A DNA stretch of 64,000 nucleotides from NCBI RefSeq assembly GCF_012396605.1, contig NZ_JAAXPW010000013.1:1-64000 (forward strand), read 5' to 3'. Made by a program: the position numbers and the translations under genes. Position 1 is the stretch's first letter. Each line of letters starts with the position of its first letter. The notes beneath the pieces were generated by a model. That model saw only the letters and a program-made list of their open reading frames with translations, ran no database searches and was not told the DNA's origin. This document shows, in pieces, positions 52,130 through 61,746 of this stretch. This DNA is from Ureibacillus thermosphaericus. Lineage in GTDB: Bacteria; Bacillota; Bacilli; Bacillales_A; Planococcaceae.

Positions 52130-52564
52130 GAACATAAAGACCAAATGGCGATTTACAAACTGTACCATAATAAACCACTAACAGCCCAAGATGTAAAAAT
52201 GCTTGAAGATATACTTTGGAAAGAACTCGGAACGAGAGAAGATTACGAAAAAGATTTTGGTGACACGCCGATTACAAAACTAGTTCGACAAATTGTCGGT
52301 TTAGATCCAAAAGCAACCAACGAAGCATTTTCCGAATTCCTTTCAGAGGAGCGGTTAAATCTAAACCAAATTCGATTTGTTAAACACATTGTTGATTATG
52401 TCATTAAAAACGGAACACTCGATAAAAAAGTATTACAACAAGAACCATTCAGATCAGTTGGCAGTATTGTTGAATTGTTCAAAGATAATATGGATGATGC
52501 AAGAAAAATCATTGGCATTATTGATGAGATCAATCGAAATGCAGAAGATATTGCTGGGGCATAG
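52130..52564 (+). pseudogene. hsdR: Type I restriction subunit HsdR, C-terminal remnant
   Basis: The reading frame starts without a start codon at the edge of the palindrome (EHKDQ) and continues through MAIYKLYHNKPLTAQDVKML to the typical EcoEI-R C-terminal region (LVRQIVGLDPKATNEAF, LNQIRFVKHIVDYV, SVGSIVELF). About 145 codons remain of an HsdR normally near 1,000. No HsdM or HsdS is seen in the window. Confidence 0.75.
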
Positions 52565-52811
52565 TTTTACTCGTGATGGGTGTTTTTCCTACTCCGAGTT
52601 TTCCATAATGACTAAAATTGGTCTGATATTATAATGAAGTCAGTCTTAGGAAGGAGAAAACGTATTTAAGTGAAGTCAAGAAGTATTATGATTATATTTT
52701 CGTATGTAAATATGCGATTCTATTAACTTCACTGCTGTTTATTAGGTTCTTTGTCAAATGGTGTTGGTGAATAAATGTTAGTGACATTATTTGGTAATAT
52801 ATAATCGGATG

Positions 52812-52847
52812 GCTTAGGGGAAATTCGAGGTTCCCCTAAGCTGTTTT
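52812..52847 (+). terminator. Terminator-like hairpin
   Basis: GCTTAGGGGAA/TTCCCCTAAGC perfect 11-bp stem with an eight-base loop, then TGTTTT. It probably once served the HsdR gene or an adjacent element. Confidence 0.65.
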
Positions 52848-53005
52848 GATTTTCGCTAAGTTTTGGGTAATGAATATTCGGTTTCTAAAGTGATAGAAGG
52901 ATCGATAACCAAAAGAAATGCGTTTCATCACTTTGATTTTGTTATGAATCCCTTCTAAAATGTCGTTATTATAATCGTACTTTAGCGTATTCTCGACGTA
53001 ATTGA
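52836..53005 (-). pseudogene. ISL3-family transposase C-terminal remnant
   Basis: The minus strand encodes NYVENTLKYDYNNDILEGIH, then NKIKVMKRISFGYRSFYHFR and NRIFITQNL, the characteristic ISL3 transposase tail. It is cut on its 5' side by an IS66-type end at 53006. Confidence 0.75.
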
Positions 53006-53028
53006 GTAAGCGTAAAATAACGCCCACG
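53006..53028. repeat. Solo IS66-type end
   Basis: GTAAGCGTAAAATAACGCCC followed by ACG, identical to the left arm of the palindrome at 52076-52098. It interrupts the ISL3 remnant. Confidence 0.7.
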
Positions 53029-53336
53029 TTTTGGCGATTACATTTTGTCAGAGTTTTGTCACATGTCTCATTTTTTGTGTAAAAAATGATGCCGGTTGTA
53101 TCCACCAACACCAAATATTATAGAGCCTTTTTTATAGAGAAGTGAAGAAAGGTCGTGACAGCCTAAGAACCGTGAGCATGAATTTGTACTAAAAAACTGG
53201 CCAACTTCACTGTCCTTATTAGAATCAGGTTCATTATGTTGGATCATTGAGATCGTGTATAAGAAAAGGGAATAGATGAGGTTATGTGAAGACTTAAAGA
53301 AATAATGGGGAAATCGTCAAGTCTACTGAACTCCGG

Positions 53337-53535
53337 TTTTCGAAGATATGAAAACAAATGCAAAAACAGCCCTTGAATGTGAAAAGAATGCCACTATCTA
53401 CGCGCGGTGCAAAGTCGAGGTGGAAAGTGGTATTCGATTACATCAAGGGCAAGCGGTCGGTACATGAAAAGTATGGGTTGTGGCATAAAACTTAATGAAA
53501 GTAGTCGTTATCCGCCAGTACCTTTTGCTACTTAA
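53337..53535 (+). pseudogene. IS1182-like transposase 3' remnant
   Basis: The plus strand reads ALECEKNATIYARCKVEVES and, after a frameshift, VFDYIKGKRSVHEKYGLWH, matching the end of IS1182-type transposases (YARRKVEVESVFGxIKG, a Glu of the DDE triad). Several frameshifts and stops follow. The stretch 53029-53336 shows no gene. Confidence 0.55.
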
Positions 53536-53558
53536 TATTCGTTACCCTGGTAATAAAT

Positions 53559-54893
53559 TCAGCCAACACTTCGTACATCTTCACCACTTTGGATTTTAGT
53601 AAATTCATCGGGTGCAACGGAAGCTTTAACCTTCATGGCAATGAAATATACAATACCAGAAATTACTAATGACTGAATTGCAGGTAATCCAAATGGGTAT
53701 ACATACTGAGTAAGGTATCCAATAAAGGTTCCTACCACTAATGCTATAGTAGCCATCCAATTCCAACCTTTATTTTCAACCCACTGCTGCTTACGTACCA
53801 AGAAGAAATCACTCATCATGACACCAGCAATAGCAGGATAAATTAAAGCAGTCATATAAAGGAAATCGGTAAAATAATCTAAAATCCCTGCAAGTGCGAT
53901 GATAATAGCAATAATTGTTCCTCCTAAAGTCAATAAAGCACGGCCGTAACCTGAGTTTACGTTTAGCATATTTGCAAGTGCTAAGCCCATACTGTAATTA
54001 TTAACAAGTTGACTAGTCCAAGTTGCAAACCATAGGATCAAAAACCCCCAAACTGGGAAACCCATGTTTAACATAACCGTTACAATATCTGCTTCTCCAA
54101 CTCCAACAGACATAATAGAACCAACATAAAACAGAGGGATCCCTACAGCAATTATTCCTAAAGGTATTAGTAAGTTATCTTTTATTTTTGGCTTGGCATA
54201 TCTAGTGTAATCAGAAGCTATAACCCATTGAGACACATTAACACCAATAACAAGACTGACTGCTGCTAAAAAAGTCATATTAGGTTCAGGATCCCAATTA
54301 GAGATTGTTTCCCATCCTATGTTTTTTAGTGACAAATAGATTCCACCAGCTATTAATAGAAGGCCTGCTGGTACAGCAATATAATCGGTCCATTTCATTG
54401 ATGAGTAGCCTATAATTGCTGGAAGAGCAAAAAGCAACCCAGCCACAATAGTTATCAATGCCCATGCGAGCCATTCGCTTTTATAATCAATTCCAAACAT
54501 TGCTGAAATAGCATTTCCCGCAACTGCCGTCTGAAGAGCCCACCAACCCATCGACACGATGAAAATAGTTAGTCCAACAATAAACCTTGCTTGAATTTCC
54601 CCAAAGCTAGATTTTGCAATAACTGATGAAGATCTTCCTGTTTTAGCACCTATATATCCTTGAATAAAGTTACCTGGCCATTGGAATAAAACCATGGCAA
54701 TAATTATGATCCACAAAATTTCAGATAATGAAAATCCTCCGACAAGTGATGCACCAACCATTAAAACTGGAATAGTAAATTCAAGTCCTCCAAAAATAAT
54801 TGCAGGGGTTAACCAGTGTTGCCTCTCATTTAAAGGTACTGGGGACAATGCCTCATCTTTTCCCATTGTTGATTTGTTATTCATTTCCACCAC
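53559..54893 (-). CDS. NCS1-family permease (cytosine/hydantoin type)
   Basis: About 444 residues with 12 membrane helices. CodB-like features: ERQHWLTPAIIFGGLEFTIP near the N-terminus, ARFIVGLTIFIVSMGWWALQTAVAGNA cut into two helices, and WTDYIAVPAG. Family members take up cytosine, allantoin, hydantoin or related ring compounds with Na+ or H+. It is the last gene of the minus-strand cluster, so it probably imports the substrate of the hydantoinase subunits. GTG 54893 or ATG 54884 may be the start. Confidence 0.88.
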   Translation of the reverse strand: MVEMNNKSTMGKDEALSPVPLNERQHWLTPAIIFGGLEFTIPVLMVGASLVGGFSLSEILWIIIIAMVLFQWPGNFIQGYIGAKTGRSSSVIAKSSFGEIQARFIVGLTIFIVSMGWWALQTAVAGNAISAMFGIDYKSEWLAWALITIVAGLLFALPAIIGYSSMKWTDYIAVPAGLLLIAGGIYLSLKNIGWETISNWDPEPNMTFLAAVSLVIGVNVSQWVIASDYTRYAKPKIKDNLLIPLGIIAVGIPLFYVGSIMSVGVGEADIVTVMLNMGFPVWGFLILWFATWTSQLVNNYSMGLALANMLNVNSGYGRALLTLGGTIIAIIIALAGILDYFTDFLYMTALIYPAIAGVMMSDFFLVRKQQWVENKGWNWMATIALVVGTFIGYLTQYVYPFGLPAIQSLVISGIVYFIAMKVKASVAPDEFTKIQSGEDVRSVG

Positions 54894-54941
54894 GTATCCA
54901 CCTCATTTTTTTAAATATTTAGATAATTTTTCGGGCTTTTT

Positions 54942-56030
54942 TTAACATTTGCAAATTAGTTCACGGGTATAATGATTGAAAGACTCACACCCGTCTTTTG
55001 TCACTAACACAATATTTTCAATTCTTACTCCGAACTTTCCATCAATGTAAATTCCTGGTTCTATACTTATGACCATTCCTTCCTCAAGGAGTTGCATATT
55101 TTTATTTGTTATAAAAGGTTCTTCATGGACTTCTATTCCTATTCCATGTCCTGTCCTATGTGTAAATTGCTTTCCGTAGCCTGCTTTAGTTATAATATCC
55201 CTTGCTTTTTTATCAATTTCTTTTATAGGAACTCCCGGTTTAACTGCTTTAACTGCTTCCTCTTGGGCTAACTTAACAATGTTATATATTTCTTTCATTT
55301 CATCACTAACTTTTTTTCCAACTACTATAGTTCTAGTCATATCAGAACAATAGTGATCCTTTATTCCGCCTAGATCAATAACTACCATATCTCCTTCTGA
55401 TATTATTGTTTCGTCCGCCTGATGATGAGGAATAGCTCCGTTTTTCCCTGCTCCAACAATCGGTGGAAAAGATAATGTCTCAACATTATGTGTCTTAAAC
55501 AATCTCTTAATTTCATTAACAACTTCAATCTCTGTTTTGCCAGGTTCAATAAAAGCTATTGCCTTTTCCATTACATCATCTGCTATGGATCCTGATTTTC
55601 TCAATAACTCTATTTCTAACTGATCTTTATATAGTCTCAACTTTCCTATGACATTAGTGCTTTCTACAAAGTGAATATTGGGATTCAGTCGCATTAACTG
55701 TATTAAGTTTTGGCTCGGCCACTGGTTATCTATCGACACAATACCTGATTTAGGTAAGTTACTATTTAATATTTCTATCGAGTGTTCACCATCTTTCCAG
55801 AATATTGACTCGAATAAGGAAAGGTTTCTAATTTCTTCTTTGGCCATTTCATGAATAACCATGATTGGTGGTCCTGATTTTTTAATTACAATGGCTTGCA
55901 ATCTTTCATGCGAATCTAACCATGTTCCACTGAAATAAAAGAAATTTGGTGGTGATGTCACGATTAGTGCATCTATATTTTGTTCTTCTAATAATTGCTG
56001 AGCTTTTTGAATACGTTGTTGATATTCCAA
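54942..56030 (-). CDS. M24 family Xaa-Pro peptidase / creatinase-like
   Basis: 362 residues: a creatinase N-terminal domain (ALIVTSPPNFFYFSGTW) and an M24 'pita-bread' domain with metal ligands Asp in VVIDLGG, Asp in CSDMTRT, His in RTGHGIGIEVHEEP, Glu in SIEPGIY and Glu in VRIENIV. The AGGAGGAGG site fits TTG 56030; the frame reaches further upstream without a ribosome site. It may be a dipeptidase, or act on a product such as creatine; family membership does not decide. Confidence 0.85.
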   Translation of the reverse strand: MEYQQRIQKAQQLLEEQNIDALIVTSPPNFFYFSGTWLDSHERLQAIVIKKSGPPIMVIHEMAKEEIRNLSLFESIFWKDGEHSIEILNSNLPKSGIVSIDNQWPSQNLIQLMRLNPNIHFVESTNVIGKLRLYKDQLEIELLRKSGSIADDVMEKAIAFIEPGKTEIEVVNEIKRLFKTHNVETLSFPPIVGAGKNGAIPHHQADETIISEGDMVVIDLGGIKDHYCSDMTRTIVVGKKVSDEMKEIYNIVKLAQEEAVKAVKPGVPIKEIDKKARDIITKAGYGKQFTHRTGHGIGIEVHEEPFITNKNMQLLEEGMVISIEPGIYIDGKFGVRIENIVLVTKDGCESFNHYTRELICKC

Positions 56031-56168
56031 TGCAACCTCCTCCTTTTTATTGAATAAAAGTAAGACTTTCCTCCATAGAGGACAAATCAAACTACTTGCC
56101 TTTCATAATAGGAGGAAATGTCCCTTTTAAGTTAATTTCAAAGATGTTTATTTAAGAATAAAAATTAT

Positions 56169-56504
56169 TTATCTAGAAACTAAAGCCCAAACTATTTCAC
56201 AGTCGTCTTGCCCGTCATTATAAGCCCAATGTTCTTCATTATGTGGAATAAACGTTGCTTGTCCTGCCACGACTCTATATTCTTTTCCACCACTCATCGT
56301 TAGTATGGAGCCTTTTATTACTAACCCATATTCGTCTTCTAGATGGGAACCTGTTCCTTGCAATGGTATTCGCGCACCTGGGGGAATAGAAACTATCCCA
56401 AAAACAGTCCGTCCTCCATCAACTACTGATTTATCAAATAGGGTTTTCATGGTTACATTGTTTCGATCATGTTGCTTAATATCACTTACTGTAACAATTT
56501 CCAA
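56169..56504 (-). CDS. Small cupin protein
   Basis: 111-residue single cupin. Conserved features are GSHLEDEYGLVIKGSILTMSG and the second motif ATFIPHNEEHWAYN, with His and Glu residues able to hold a metal. It begins one base after hyuB ends, so it belongs to the catabolic operon. It could be an isomerase-type enzyme or a ligand sensor; its exact role is unknown. Confidence 0.8.
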   Translation of the reverse strand: MEIVTVSDIKQHDRNNVTMKTLFDKSVVDGGRTVFGIVSIPPGARIPLQGTGSHLEDEYGLVIKGSILTMSGGKEYRVVAGQATFIPHNEEHWAYNDGQDDCEIVWALVSR

Positions 56505-58259
56505 TTATTTTTCCTCCAGTTCCTTACGTTCTGCTGAGATTTCCACTACTTCTAACGTGTCTGGATTTAATGTAACACCGTAATCCCTTTGAGCTTGTTC
56601 CACTGTGATGTATTCATTTTTTACATCCCAGATCACTTTATCAATAGGTCTTTTAAGTGGATTACCATATCCACCACCTGTACCTGTGACAAGTCGAGTA
56701 ACATCATTTTTATTTAATCGATATTGATTATACTTACCGAATGGAGCAGATACTTCTCCGTTACTATTCACGAACTCAAAGTAGTTAGTTGAGCCATCTT
56801 TACCGCCATTGGCTCCCCAAGGTTTATATTTATGACGTCCGAAAGAACCCGTAAAGTATTGGTTGTCTGTAAGTGAACGATACGAACGTACTACTCCATA
56901 ACCACCTCGGAATTCTCCTGCACCTGCTCCATCAGTATTTAAACTATATTCGTCGACTAGCACTCCGTTTCTAGTTTCACAAACTTCTATCGGAATGTTA
57001 AAAGTTTCCCCATCTAGTATACAGAACTGACCAGAAGCCCCATCTTTCTCTTTGTCTCCTCCCCATCCACCGACGGAAGGCTCAACAATTAAGAAAGGTT
57101 CATTCGTATCTTGATGTTTCCCAGAAAGAATTGCTACACATACAGATAAGAAATGTCCAGCAGATAAACGGTTTGGTATTACTGGTGCTAATGCTTTCCA
57201 AATTAAGTCTGATCCGAATAACATTGATTCCCAATACATAGAGACAGGTGCTGGTCTCACTGCATTAAATATAGATCCTTTGTCTGAAATTACACGAAGT
57301 GGTCGGAATGAACCATCGTTAACATCTTGTGATGGATTGGTTATAGCTAGGTAAATAGTTCTAACTGCAGAGACTAAGCCTGTTAACGTGGAATTGATAG
57401 ATCCTGTTACTTGGGGATGACTTCCACGAAAATCACATATAAATTCATTGTCCGTAATCTCAACTTTTACTTTTACATGGAACGGCCCTTTTTCGATTCC
57501 ATCATCGTCAATATAGTCTTCAGCCGTATAAACGCCTTTCGGTAATTCTCTTAAAGATTTAAGTGCTAGTTGTTCACCATGGTCTAAAAGATAATGAATG
57601 GAGTTCACTACTGTTTCTTTACCATATTTTTCACATAATTCTTGAACCCGTCTTTCTCCAGTTTTTAAAGCTGCTACTTGAGCCCATAAATCACCAAGAG
57701 AAAGATCTGGGAATCTAACGTTGGCACGAATTATTTCAACTACTGCTTGATTTAATTTACCTTCCTCAAATATCTTTACACATGGGAATTGAAGCCCCTC
57801 TTGATATATTTCAGTTGAATTTGTTGACATTGATCCAGCGTCTTTCCCTCCAACTTCTGTCCAATGCGCTTTATTAGCAGAGAAAGCTATTAATTCTCCA
57901 TCATAGAAGATTGGCATTACGAGTCCCACATCACATAGATGGGAGCCTCCGCCTCCATATGGATCATTGATTAGAATAATGTCTCCAGGTTTTAAGTCCC
58001 CCGATTTATTATACTTCTCGACAGTTTCACGCACCATAAAGCTTAGCATTCCAATAAATCCAGTTACTCCGTTTCCTTGAGTTAACAATTGCCCTTTTGA
58101 ATCCGTTAAACCACTTGCATAGTCTAATACTTCATATATAATAGGACTCATTGATGTTCGTGCTAATGCATAGAACATTTCTTCTCCGATTGCAATTAAA
58201 GAATCCTTTACAATATCTAATGTAAATGAATCCACTTTAGGTTTACCTGTTTTCACCAT
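56505..58259 (-). CDS. hyuB: Hydantoinase B / oxoprolinase-type subunit
   Basis: 584 residues, HyuB family (GDIILINDPYGGGGSHLCDVGLV split over two motifs, then GAGEFRGGYGVVR and GTGGGYGNP). Together with HyuA it forms the ATP-dependent cyclic-amide hydrolase or related carboxylase. It lies four bases after hyuA. Family substrates include N-methylhydantoin, 5-oxoproline and, in some branches, acetone or acetophenone. Confidence 0.9.
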   Translation of the reverse strand: MVKTGKPKVDSFTLDIVKDSLIAIGEEMFYALARTSMSPIIYEVLDYASGLTDSKGQLLTQGNGVTGFIGMLSFMVRETVEKYNKSGDLKPGDIILINDPYGGGGSHLCDVGLVMPIFYDGELIAFSANKAHWTEVGGKDAGSMSTNSTEIYQEGLQFPCVKIFEEGKLNQAVVEIIRANVRFPDLSLGDLWAQVAALKTGERRVQELCEKYGKETVVNSIHYLLDHGEQLALKSLRELPKGVYTAEDYIDDDGIEKGPFHVKVKVEITDNEFICDFRGSHPQVTGSINSTLTGLVSAVRTIYLAITNPSQDVNDGSFRPLRVISDKGSIFNAVRPAPVSMYWESMLFGSDLIWKALAPVIPNRLSAGHFLSVCVAILSGKHQDTNEPFLIVEPSVGGWGGDKEKDGASGQFCILDGETFNIPIEVCETRNGVLVDEYSLNTDGAGAGEFRGGYGVVRSYRSLTDNQYFTGSFGRHKYKPWGANGGKDGSTNYFEFVNSNGEVSAPFGKYNQYRLNKNDVTRLVTGTGGGYGNPLKRPIDKVIWDVKNEYITVEQAQRDYGVTLNPDTLEVVEISAERKELEEK

Positions 58260-58263
58260 GATC

Positions 58264-60306
58264 TTACACCCCCGTCTTAATAATTAAATTTCCGTATATA
58301 TCGACAGTTACTGATTGGTCAGGATATACTACAGTTGATGCAGATGATTCTTCGATTATTGCTGGTCCTTCTATGATTGCATCTGTATTTAGCTTGCTTC
58401 TATCAAATACTTTTGTATCAATCCAGCCATGATCTTCATATAAAACTGGTCTAACCTCTTTTAACGCATCTTGCAGTGACAGACCATTATGTTCCATTTT
58501 AGACAATTCAGGCTTTTGAACAGAACCAAGGGCTATTAGATGTACATTGACAATTTCTGTTGGAGAGTCTTCAAGTTTAAATGTATATAATTGCTCGTGA
58601 GTATCATGGAATTTTTTAATCACATCTGCCATTGTGTCTTTTGTTACAACACCATTTGGGACAGGTACTTTTACTGTATGTTCTTGGCCGATATAACGAA
58701 GGTCAACATATCGTGTAAATAAGACTCTATCTTTTTCAACGCCTTCATCTTCATATTGGCTAATAGCCTTAATTTCTTGTTGAACTAACAGCTTATTGAA
58801 TTCTTCATAATCTATATCATCTACACGTCGAATAAAAGTTTGAATGTAATCATGACGTAAATCGGTCATCAGCATTCCCCATGCAGAGAAAACAGAAGAT
58901 GCCACTGGAACAATTACTTTTCTAACTCCAAGCTCTTTTGCAAGTGCAGGAGCATGCATGGAGCCTCCACCACCAAATGACACTAACGTAAACTCACGAG
59001 GATCGTATCCTTTTCTAACAGAGATTAATTTAAGCGCATTTAACATATTGGAATTTGCAATGCGAATAATACCTAGTGCTGCTTCGTCAACAGAAACTTC
59101 GAATTTATTTGCGATTTTTTCTGCAATGACTTCCTTTACTTTCTCCATATCAACATCATTATCAAAGTTTTTAGGGGAAAGTCGACCTACTACTAAATTG
59201 GCATCTGTAGTCGTCGGCTCTGTTCCACCTTTTCCATAAGCAACTGGTCCAGGAAGAGCTCCGGAGGATTGAGGTCCAACTCTCAAAGATCCGCCGTCAT
59301 CTATCCAAGCTATTGAGCCCCCACCATTTCCAATTTCAACAATATCAACAACAGGAACCTTGATTGGATATCCCGCACTTCGCTCATTACGTTCAATGTT
59401 GTATTCTGTCGTAACCTTAACATCTCCACCATCGATAAGCGAACACTTAGCCGTTGTGCCACCAATATCAAAAGCTATAATGTTTTCTTCACCAAGAATT
59501 TTTCCTAAAATGGCAGCTCCGTATATTCCTGCTACTGGTCCAGATTCAACCATATTAATTGGTGTTTGCTTTGATTGTTCAAATGTTGTGGTACCACCAT
59601 TAGATTGCATAATATATTTGTTTGAATCTTTTTCAATTTTGCTAAGTTCTTTTTCAAGACGATCAATATATGTAGAAGCAATAGGCTTTACATATGAGTT
59701 TAATACTGCTGTACTAGTACGTTCATATTCTCTCCATTCTCTCGTTACCTCATGAGAAGCAGTTACAGCAACCTCAGGCCACACTTCTTTAATATATTTT
59801 ACTGTTTCAATCTCATGAACTGGATTGCTATAGGAATGAAGATACGAAACTGCAATCGCTTCAACATTTTCTGATTTAAAATATTCAATAATTTCTTTTA
59901 ATCTATCAACATTTAGCTTTTCAATTATCTCACCTTTATAATTTAAACGTTCTTCTATCTCTTTGCGTAAATAGCGAGGAACAAAAGGCGTTGGTTTTTT
60001 ATATTGAATATTAAAAAGATCAGGTCTATTTCCTCGAGCGATTTCTAATACATCACGAAAACCTTTTGTGGTAATTAATCCAGTTTTAACTCCTTTTCTT
60101 TCAGTTAGTGCATTGATGATTACGGTAGTTCCATGAATAAATGTATCTAATAGTTTAGTATCGATACCACTTTCCTTAATAACATTTAATACGCCATGTT
60201 CAAAATTAGGAGGTGTTGTATGACTTTTTGCTACACCGATTTTACCTGTTTCATCGATATAAACTAGATCAGTAAATGTCCCCCCAATATCTGTTGCAAC
60301 TCTCAT
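58264..60306 (-). CDS. hyuA: Hydantoinase A / oxoprolinase-type subunit
   Basis: 680 residues, ASKHA ATPase fold. The N-terminal ATDIGGTFTDLVYID phosphate loop, FIHGTTVIINAL, and the second loop IIAFDIGGTTAKCSLIDGG are present, followed by the FGGGGSMHAPALA segment. It supplies ATP-driven activation of the cyclic amide that HyuB hydrolyses. First structural gene after the regulator. Confidence 0.9.
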   Translation of the reverse strand: MRVATDIGGTFTDLVYIDETGKIGVAKSHTTPPNFEHGVLNVIKESGIDTKLLDTFIHGTTVIINALTERKGVKTGLITTKGFRDVLEIARGNRPDLFNIQYKKPTPFVPRYLRKEIEERLNYKGEIIEKLNVDRLKEIIEYFKSENVEAIAVSYLHSYSNPVHEIETVKYIKEVWPEVAVTASHEVTREWREYERTSTAVLNSYVKPIASTYIDRLEKELSKIEKDSNKYIMQSNGGTTTFEQSKQTPINMVESGPVAGIYGAAILGKILGEENIIAFDIGGTTAKCSLIDGGDVKVTTEYNIERNERSAGYPIKVPVVDIVEIGNGGGSIAWIDDGGSLRVGPQSSGALPGPVAYGKGGTEPTTTDANLVVGRLSPKNFDNDVDMEKVKEVIAEKIANKFEVSVDEAALGIIRIANSNMLNALKLISVRKGYDPREFTLVSFGGGGSMHAPALAKELGVRKVIVPVASSVFSAWGMLMTDLRHDYIQTFIRRVDDIDYEEFNKLLVQQEIKAISQYEDEGVEKDRVLFTRYVDLRYIGQEHTVKVPVPNGVVTKDTMADVIKKFHDTHEQLYTFKLEDSPTEIVNVHLIALGSVQKPELSKMEHNGLSLQDALKEVRPVLYEDHGWIDTKVFDRSKLNTDAIIEGPAIIEESSASTVVYPDQSVTVDIYGNLIIKTGV

Positions 60307-60354
60307 AATTTAACCACCTTTCTCAATCCATAATTAATAAAAAGTAATCAGTTA

Positions 60355-60897
60355 TTAAAATATAACTGGTGTTACTACAGCAAGAACTTTGGCATCTACT
60401 TCTAAAGGATTGTTTACAGAGTGAAGTAAATGCGACGGAAAATGAATAGAGTCTCCTGCTTTCAAAAAATATTCCTTACCATCTACGTTAAACAATAATT
60501 CTCCTTCGAGAACATAATAAAACTCTTCTCCTGGATGGCTAAAAGATTTCTCTATTGTAGGTCCTGGCGGATACGTAACAAGTAACGGTTCAATATTTCT
60601 TCCAGAAAATTCTCCACCAAGTCTCGTATAAACAACCCCTGATCCTTTTAATTGGAACGGCTTTTGTTCTTCCTTTTTGACATAATAATTTTCGTTTTTA
60701 TAATCTTCAAAAAAAGTAGTTATAGGGACTTCCAAAGCATCTGCAATCTTTTTTAATGAAGTTATCGCAAGCGATGACGATGCTCTTTCAACTTGGGATA
60801 AAAAGCTTATTGATAATCCTGTTTTTTCACTCAACTCCTTTAAAGTAATTTTCTTTTCTGTTCTTAATTCTCGAATTCGCTTTGATAATTCCTCCAA
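60355..60897 (-). CDS. XRE-cupin transcriptional regulator
   Basis: 180 residues: N-terminal helix-turn-helix (about 7-60; ITLKELSEKTGLSISFLSQV) and a C-terminal cupin domain (HPGEEFYYVLEGELLFNVDG). Such proteins sense small molecules through the cupin and usually regulate the adjacent operon. The gene heads the hydantoinase cluster, 48 bases upstream of hyuA, and a palindrome lies just before it. Confidence 0.9.
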   Translation of the reverse strand: MEELSKRIRELRTEKKITLKELSEKTGLSISFLSQVERASSSLAITSLKKIADALEVPITTFFEDYKNENYYVKKEEQKPFQLKGSGVVYTRLGGEFSGRNIEPLLVTYPPGPTIEKSFSHPGEEFYYVLEGELLFNVDGKEYFLKAGDSIHFPSHLLHSVNNPLEVDAKVLAVVTPVIF

Positions 60898-60932
60898 ACC
60901 ACTACCTCCAAAAAACGACTTTCTATGATATC

Positions 60933-60965
60933 ACAGTATTACTAAAAATATTTAAGTAATACTGT
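60933..60965. promoter_or_regulatory. Palindromic operator candidate upstream of the hyu cluster
   Basis: ACAGTATTACT (60933-60943) and AGTAATACTGT (60955-60965) form a perfect 11-bp inverted repeat with an 11-base A/T-rich spacer, 35 bases before the regulator start. No T run suits a terminator for a known gene, so an operator for the XRE-cupin protein is the better reading. Confidence 0.6.
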
Positions 60966-61165
60966 AATTATTATGTTATCACAAAATTATCAGAATTGAA
61001 TATATTTTTTAAAAAAAGTGACAAATTAAAAATATGTATTATTTTCAAGTACTGATATATGTTCTTTTCTTGGCATCTAAAATACATAATTCCTGTATAA
61101 CTGTAATTATCAATTTTTTTAGACACTAAAAATATTGGTGAAATGTATTCACTGACGATCTGTAG

Positions 61166-61525
61166 AAGGTAAAAGCTCAGCAATTAGCAAGAAAAATTCA
61201 TGATTATATCTGGAGTGAATCTGGATACCAAGATATACAGGATGCCGAAACAAAGGATGGAATTGGATATAAAAGAGTTGGAAAACCTAAGTTCGCAACC
61301 TTAACCACTCAAAGACAACGGTGTTTAATTCTCCATATAGGAAAAAAAGAAAAAAGATTAGGTCTTAGTGTGCAAGAGGAAATTGATAATTTGCTCGGTA
61401 GAAAATTCGAAAGGAAAGATTATGAAGTTGAGAAATATCCTCATGAAGCCTATATCCGATTAGAATGGGTAGATAATTTTGAACAAATCCAATCGTACAT
61501 TGATTTAGCGTATCAATTGCGATAA
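61166..61525 (+). pseudogene. Headless ORF resembling DUF5655
   Basis: 119 open codons with no usable start near the 5' end; a TAG lies immediately before. The C-terminal part (GYKRVGKPKFATLTTQRQRC, IGKKEKRLGLSVQEEI, YIRLEWVDNFEQIQSYIDLA) resembles the DUF5655 'predicted transport protein' domain often fused to or near nuclease genes. It looks like the 3' piece of a larger gene whose 5' part was deleted. The identification is tentative. Confidence 0.5.
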
Positions 61526-61613
61526 CAAACGAAAACAAAGCATTAATTCATAGTTAAGGCAAAATATTTTCCTTTTTTCAGTTTTAAGGCTATGTATATA
61601 CGGAGTAATAAAA

Positions 61614-61691
61614 ATGTGGCAATCAATTTTTGATTTAATAAATAATGTTTTTTTGGTTTTATTGATACCTGAACCTGTTGGATATACCTAA
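61614..61691 (+). CDS. 25-codon hydrophobic ORF
   Basis: MWQSIFDLINNVFLVLLIPE, then five more codons, after a CGGAGT site. It resembles a small membrane peptide or the start of a truncated gene. Nothing else supports it. Confidence 0.25.
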   Translation: MWQSIFDLINNVFLVLLIPEPVGYT

Positions 61692-61746
61692 TCCTATACG
61701 ATTATTAGAAAAGGTCAATCTAATACAACCAATTAAGTGATATAGA

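Noticed and set aside
59360-59755. 131-codon plus-strand ORF inside hyuA
   Set aside because: Shadow frame of a strongly conserved ATPase gene.
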